A DNA stretch of 64,000 bases from Lasiosphaeris hirsuta (Eukaryota; Ascomycota; Sordariomycetes; Sordariales; Lasiosphaeriaceae). Location: contig JAUKUA010000009.1 of the NCBI GenBank assembly GCA_030549175.1, positions 682,001 through 746,000 of the forward strand. The letters run 5' to 3'. The notes beneath the pieces were generated by a model. That model saw only the letters and a list, made by a program, of their open reading frames with translations. It was not told where the DNA came from and did no database searches. The translations under genes and the position numbers were made by a program. Below are positions 60,027 through 64,000 of this stretch, piece after piece. Every line of letters begins with the position of its first letter. Position 1 is the first letter of the stretch.

Positions 60027-60837
60027 CTATAATAGGTGCAAAAATATCAACACAGTAGATAATTGAGGCCATCGAGAGGTAAGTGCGGCGGCAGCGCCAC
60101 TCCCAGCGCGGGTTGCTGTTGATGTAGATGGCAAATCCACCTTCGTCTCTGTCGGAGCCCTTGAACCTGTACTGCTCGGAACCCCCGGTGAGGTCTCTGA
60201 ATCCTTCAGAATATGAATGTTGTGAACATCAATACCCGTTGAGTTGAAACAGTTGGCATCGGTGACGGGCGGTACCTCTGCAAAATCGTCTGTGAAGATG
60301 ATGTCGGCACACTGTTATGTTGTGTATCAGCTAGTCATCAGTTCTTTTACTGTCCACGAGATGAGCGACTGAGCTTACACTGTATAGCGCCGCTCCATAT
60401 CTTTGCGCTTGGACAATTTGAATCGAGGCCAAATCCCCCTTTTTCGGCTTTACCCCCTCCGGCAGAGACACTTGGGTAAGGCATACCGTGCCTGGGTACG
60501 GATTGTCGGTTGGTCCGTTGATCTGAAAAACAGGGACCATGACCAGCGAGTAATTGCTGGGCTGTTCACCGAGGCCAAGATTGATGTACAGTAGGTTACT
60601 GACATGACCCCTGAACCAGCCTGGCTGAAAAGCAACAGCACCACTGCCATCTAGCGGCCACGCAGTCCGGTTCTGCGTCGGTGAGATACCGCCACATGGG
60701 TATGACCATTGCATTCCAAATGGGAAGGAATCGTTGACAAGGAGATTGTTACCTCGCCAGCCTGGGTAACTAATCACAACATGTCCTTGTGCGAGGCCGT
60801 TGAAAATGGCGAGTGCCGTAAAAATGAAGCTATGCAT
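60027..60837 (-). CDS. X325/BIM1-like copper-binding protein, GPI-anchored
   Basis: Exons 60837-60379 and 60311-60027 encode 247 residues. An 18-residue signal peptide leaves His19 (HVVISYPGWRGNN) as the mature N terminus. The family landmarks follow: FPFGMQWSYPCGG, RTAWPL, GWFRGHVSN with a second candidate ligand (His78), INLGLG, GPTDNPYPGTVCL, GAALYSCADI and NCFNSTGI. The C terminus is Ser/Thr-rich (about 60 residues) and ends in a hydrophobic helix after a small-residue stretch, a typical GPI signal. This LPMO-like fold binds copper at the cell surface. Cryptococcus BIM1 takes part in copper uptake, and others do not cleave polysaccharides. Exon 2 reads through to the GPI tail; splicing at an internal GTATTG would destroy it. 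Confidence 0.88.
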
Positions 60838-62092
60838 TGTTTTCGTCTTCGTGTAGCAAACTATTGGTATTTTGGGTCGTGTTATGGTCGTGCTATTGTG
60901 CGATTATGCTGCTGAGCTCGAAGAATTCTTGTTGCTGGCGTTAGGTCACCCTAATATTGCAACTTTTGTAGTGGGATTCGGAATAGGCACAATTGAGCCC
61001 TTTGCTGCCTGTGTGTAACTACAAGGCAGATCTAGGTATCTACCACAATCTCGGACCTAGCTTACCTATTATATTATATAGGAAGCATTGTTCGCAGATT
61101 GGAAGGATTCACGACCCCACAACAACGTCATCACGTCGCATTGCGGGTAAAATGAAATTAGGTTGTCATCTCTCGCACTTACCACACCCCAGAAGGCCTA
61201 CACTCTAATCATTGTCGGGTTTTTAGCGTGCAATCCCCAAACACAAATGCTCCCAAGGGCCTTGATAGGGCTACGTTAGACTAAAAATACCTTTGAGCAT
61301 TTGACCGTGGTGTGAAAGAGGGGGGGGATCCTAGCAGCATCCGAGGAAATAAACATGATCCGCTCCTTCTCGGATTTTGAGTTTCAACGACCATTGCATG
61401 TATTTGCACTGCCTCCAAAAGGTTCATAATCCCATGTTTCACGTTTATCACACAGTCTTACACCTAATAAATATTCTCCTGGACTGTCGCTGTTTGCACT
61501 TAAAGGGCGTGGATGGAAGCCAAATATATCAATGTCACGTTAAGTTCACCACACATCCACTGCACGGACTCCTGCGGCATCTTTTGTCGAGAGACGGAGT
61601 GGACTGAGCCAATGTACTTTAGATATTTTTATTTGGTGTTCTTTGGATATTAACGTGTAACACACACACACACGGTCTGTGTTACAAGACATGGAAAGAG
61701 TGAACCAAAACTTCCTACGGAGTGCTGCCGAGAATTACTAGCTGATTATTAACCCAGTCGAAGAAGTGGTAGCAACGCCGGTTGAGTACAAGTTGTGGAG
61801 CAAGCTGGACATGTGGGCACAGGAGTTTGTCTTGTGAGCGTGCATTAATTGGTACCTGAGGACATGGAGCCGAAATGATACAAAGTGTTGTGAGGTAGTA
61901 AAGTCCCCTACTTACGTGGAGTTAGCAAAAAATGACCACATGGAGCACCCAGATTGGACGGAAACTTGTTTACTACCTTGGCTGAACTGAATTGGCAACT
62001 TGAACCTTGCTCCGAGTCAGAGACAAGTAGGAAAGTAGTAGTGGTAGAGAGAATTCTCGAAATTGGCATACAACCCCGTCCAAGCTGGCCCA
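60838..62092. other. Intergenic, no gene supported
   Basis: Promoter side of the X325 gene and 3' flank of the next gene. A short (CA)n microsatellite lies at about 61661-61673. Confidence 0.4.
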
Positions 62093-63339
62093 TCATGACC
62101 CAAGCTCCGCGAGTGCTCCATTCGCTTGAACAAAGCTTCCAAAAGGGGGTTGTGATTGTGCATATTGTAGCTGGTTCCTCCAGTTTTGCAGGATGAGATT
62201 CCGCTCCATGATGAGGTTATACGTCAACGAGGCTTGGTCGTTTCGGATCTGAGTGTCGATGATACCTAGCATCTTCCTGACTTCGTCGGCGTATGGGTCT
62301 CCAAACATCTTCTTTACCAACTTTTTGACCTGGAACGACGCAACGTGCTTTGGCCCGTTTGATGCCGATGCATCGCTGTTGGCGTGAGAAGTTCCGCCAG
62401 CTGAAGTGTTCTTCAGCAGTATCAAGTCGACCTGGTAAATAAACCCGTAGACTGAAAATTGCGAAATGATCTTATCCCTGCTTTTCTCCCAACCTCGCAC
62501 AACCTTGGTTCCATCATCGTCGACGGTGGACCCTAGCTGAATGCCAAGCTTTTCTGATTCCTGGAGCCTTCGTTGTATTTTGTTACCAATCTCCCAGGTG
62601 GACCGTGAACTCATCAAGGCAGCTACATGGGCAGCCATGAGCTCGAAGACGTTTTGAAGATACACATATCGCCAGGCTGTTTGTTCAAGGCTGGGTCAGC
62701 AACTCCTTGGACACGAGATATTATTCGGTTGCGGATGCAGTGACAAGATGACTTACCTTTGATGTCTTTCAATTCGGCAACTGCGGTGGGAAATGCGTCC
62801 TCGGTCGAGTCCCAAACAGCGGATTGGATTGCCTCGGGAAACACGTCGTCCTTTTCTAGCACCCAGGCCACATTCGCATAGTGGAATGTCTTCTTTTCGG
62901 AAATGTTGAGCGGCGGCCGTCTCCAGCAATACACAGGCGTATTCCGAGTTTCGAGTGGCATCCAAGGCCGATCCAGTTGCTCCCATAGCCCCCCCAATGC
63001 GGCGGGATCACAGCCATAGTGCCAAAGTGCGTTGCATCGGCGTGACAAACTCTCCACTCGGATTCTTTGCGCGGTTCGATTTGTCGTCTGACCAACAGCT
63101 ATCCGCGGATCTAGCATGCCAAGGTTCCCGACCAAGAACTTGATGGCTTCTACGTCAATGTCCTCTTCGTCGACGGGATAGAGGAAAACAGGACGCGGTC
63201 GATATTGGTCGTATGTCGCTTCCCTGAGCCGGAGGGAAGCCTGTGCTAGCCTGGCCAGGTCCTGTCCGGAGACTCGGATGCGCTGGCCGACGGTCGAGCC
63301 ATCTGTAAAGCTCGGGGCCGAAAACGAGAAGGCTGCCAT
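62093..63339 (-). CDS. Hypothetical fungal protein, 388 residues
   Basis: Exons 63339-62757 and 62676-62093 join in frame through DIK-AWRYVYLQNVFELMAAHVAA. I do not recognise the family. No signal peptide or membrane helix is seen. The N-terminal half is mixed alpha/beta with an acidic DEEDIDVEAIKFL segment and Trp-rich stretches (ALWHYGCDPAALGGLW, RPWMPLE). The C-terminal half is mostly helical (IGNKIQRRLQESEKLG, FQVKKLVKKMFGDPYADEVR), with a Ser/Ala/Asn-rich loop between helices. Codon pattern, clean GTAAGT/CAG intron and long continuous frames support a real gene. The first ATG is used; the frame extends only two codons further upstream as TTG. Confidence 0.75.
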
Positions 63340-64000
63340 TCTCAATGTGACAGATTAAGTGAATAATAGATGGCCTTTTTTTTTGTTTGCGATCCACATC
63401 AACACATTGTGGGAGGTTGACACTATCCGAACAATCGGCTCCGTCAAGCTGATCAGCAGCGATGACGGTCGGACTTGGCAATGATGCGGGAGGTCCGGCC
63501 AGGCCTTGGCAATCAATGTGTGCGGCATGTGCAACAAGGCAACACGGTGCTAACAATTTCGCCAGAGGTAGGACAGATAAGATTGCGACACGTAAACAAG
63601 CTGCACGACAGTTTACGTTGGATGCGGGGAATTTTCGTGAATTGTCAGTCCAGGCAGACTTCACATTCAAATCGATAGGCTGTCGGCCGGTAGGACGAAC
63701 ATGACAATGCGTGCGTGTTCGGGCTGCTGAGACTGGGGGGGGCTCAATGAGGGAGCCGTGGGAGCTGATGGATCGATGGCGAGCTGAACGGGGTGATACG
63801 GGAGCCACTGGACCTCTCGGCTCCTGCAATGGCCAATTGGGGGAGAAATGCTTATCGTTGACACCGTCCCGGATTCTGCCTGGGCCCAATTCACCACCAG
63901 GCATATTGGCTCCCGGGCGCCAAGGATGGAAACTCGGTGTGCCATGGCGCCTATGCCAGCTGCCGAACGGGTTGCAATTCGTGGTGCGCGCGGGTGCGCG
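63340..64000. other. Non-coding end of window
   Basis: The frames here overlap on opposite strands and show no family content. The region probably includes the promoter of the 388-residue protein gene. Confidence 0.4.

Noticed and set aside
60027..60240. Extra intron GTATTG...GAAG in the X325 gene
   Set aside because: It keeps frame but gives a tail without linker or GPI signal. Reading through gives a standard Ser/Thr linker and GPI helix.
63155..63904. 249-codon minus-strand frame near the end
   Set aside because: It starts in non-coding sequence, overlaps exon 1 of the 388-residue gene in another frame, and has no recognisable content.

Overview
The window is nuclear DNA of a filamentous ascomycete, most likely a Sordariomycete. 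Coding regions are GC-rich and broken by short introns of about 45 to 75 nt with fungal splice sites. The gene families are typical of that group: AA9 lytic polysaccharide monooxygenases, an X325/BIM1-like copper protein, PTH11-like rhodopsin-fold membrane proteins, a HET domain, a CHAT domain and a highly reducing polyketide synthase. I cannot name the species. No tRNA, rRNA, CRISPR array or complete transposon was found.

Layout. 1-8 kb is mostly non-coding and holds decayed genes: a truncated aminoglycoside-phosphotransferase-like kinase (minus strand) and a plus-strand remnant of a STAND/NLR-like protein ending in a broken CHAT peptidase-like domain. 8-12 kb has an allantoate-permease-type MFS transporter converging with a PTH11-like protein. 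14-19.4 kb has a dienelactone hydrolase and a PHO89-type Na+/phosphate symporter. 20.5-23.1 kb has an AA9 LPMO and a DUF3431 protein. 23.5-25.2 kb is a decayed HET gene next to an unidentified relic. 26-28.6 kb is a RecQ helicase. 29.7-36 kb has a second AA9 LPMO with CreA-type motifs upstream, an ochratoxinase-like amidohydrolase, a DJ-1/PfpI protein and a second PTH11-like protein. 36.7-39.1 kb holds a protein-kinase relic and another broken gene of unknown family. 40.9-51.2 kb has a cAMP-receptor-like GPCR tail to tail with an approximately 2794-residue HR-PKS. That enzyme reads KS-AT-DH-ER-KR-ACP and ends in a condensation domain, with no adenylation domain and no recognisable methyltransferase domain. 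51.2-54.3 kb is empty and has small repeats. 54.3-63.3 kb has a Trk-type K+ transporter, a one-TM modin-like protein, a GPI-anchored X325/BIM1-like protein and an unidentified 388-residue protein.

How the genes fit together. This is ordinary accessory fungal sequence rather than one operon-like system. Three themes stand out. Secreted or surface copper proteins with an N-terminal His occur three times: two AA9 enzymes and one X325 protein. Solute transport and external sensing are well represented (MFS, PHO89, TRK, GPCR, two PTH11-like). Self-recognition and signalling genes (HET, CHAT/STAND, kinase-like) are all broken, by stops, frameshifts or deletions. The PKS has no obvious tailoring-enzyme cluster in the window. 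All gene models were spliced by eye from GT/AG (one GC/AG) sites and reading-frame continuity. For every multi-exon gene given as a confident model the exon lengths sum to a whole number of codons.
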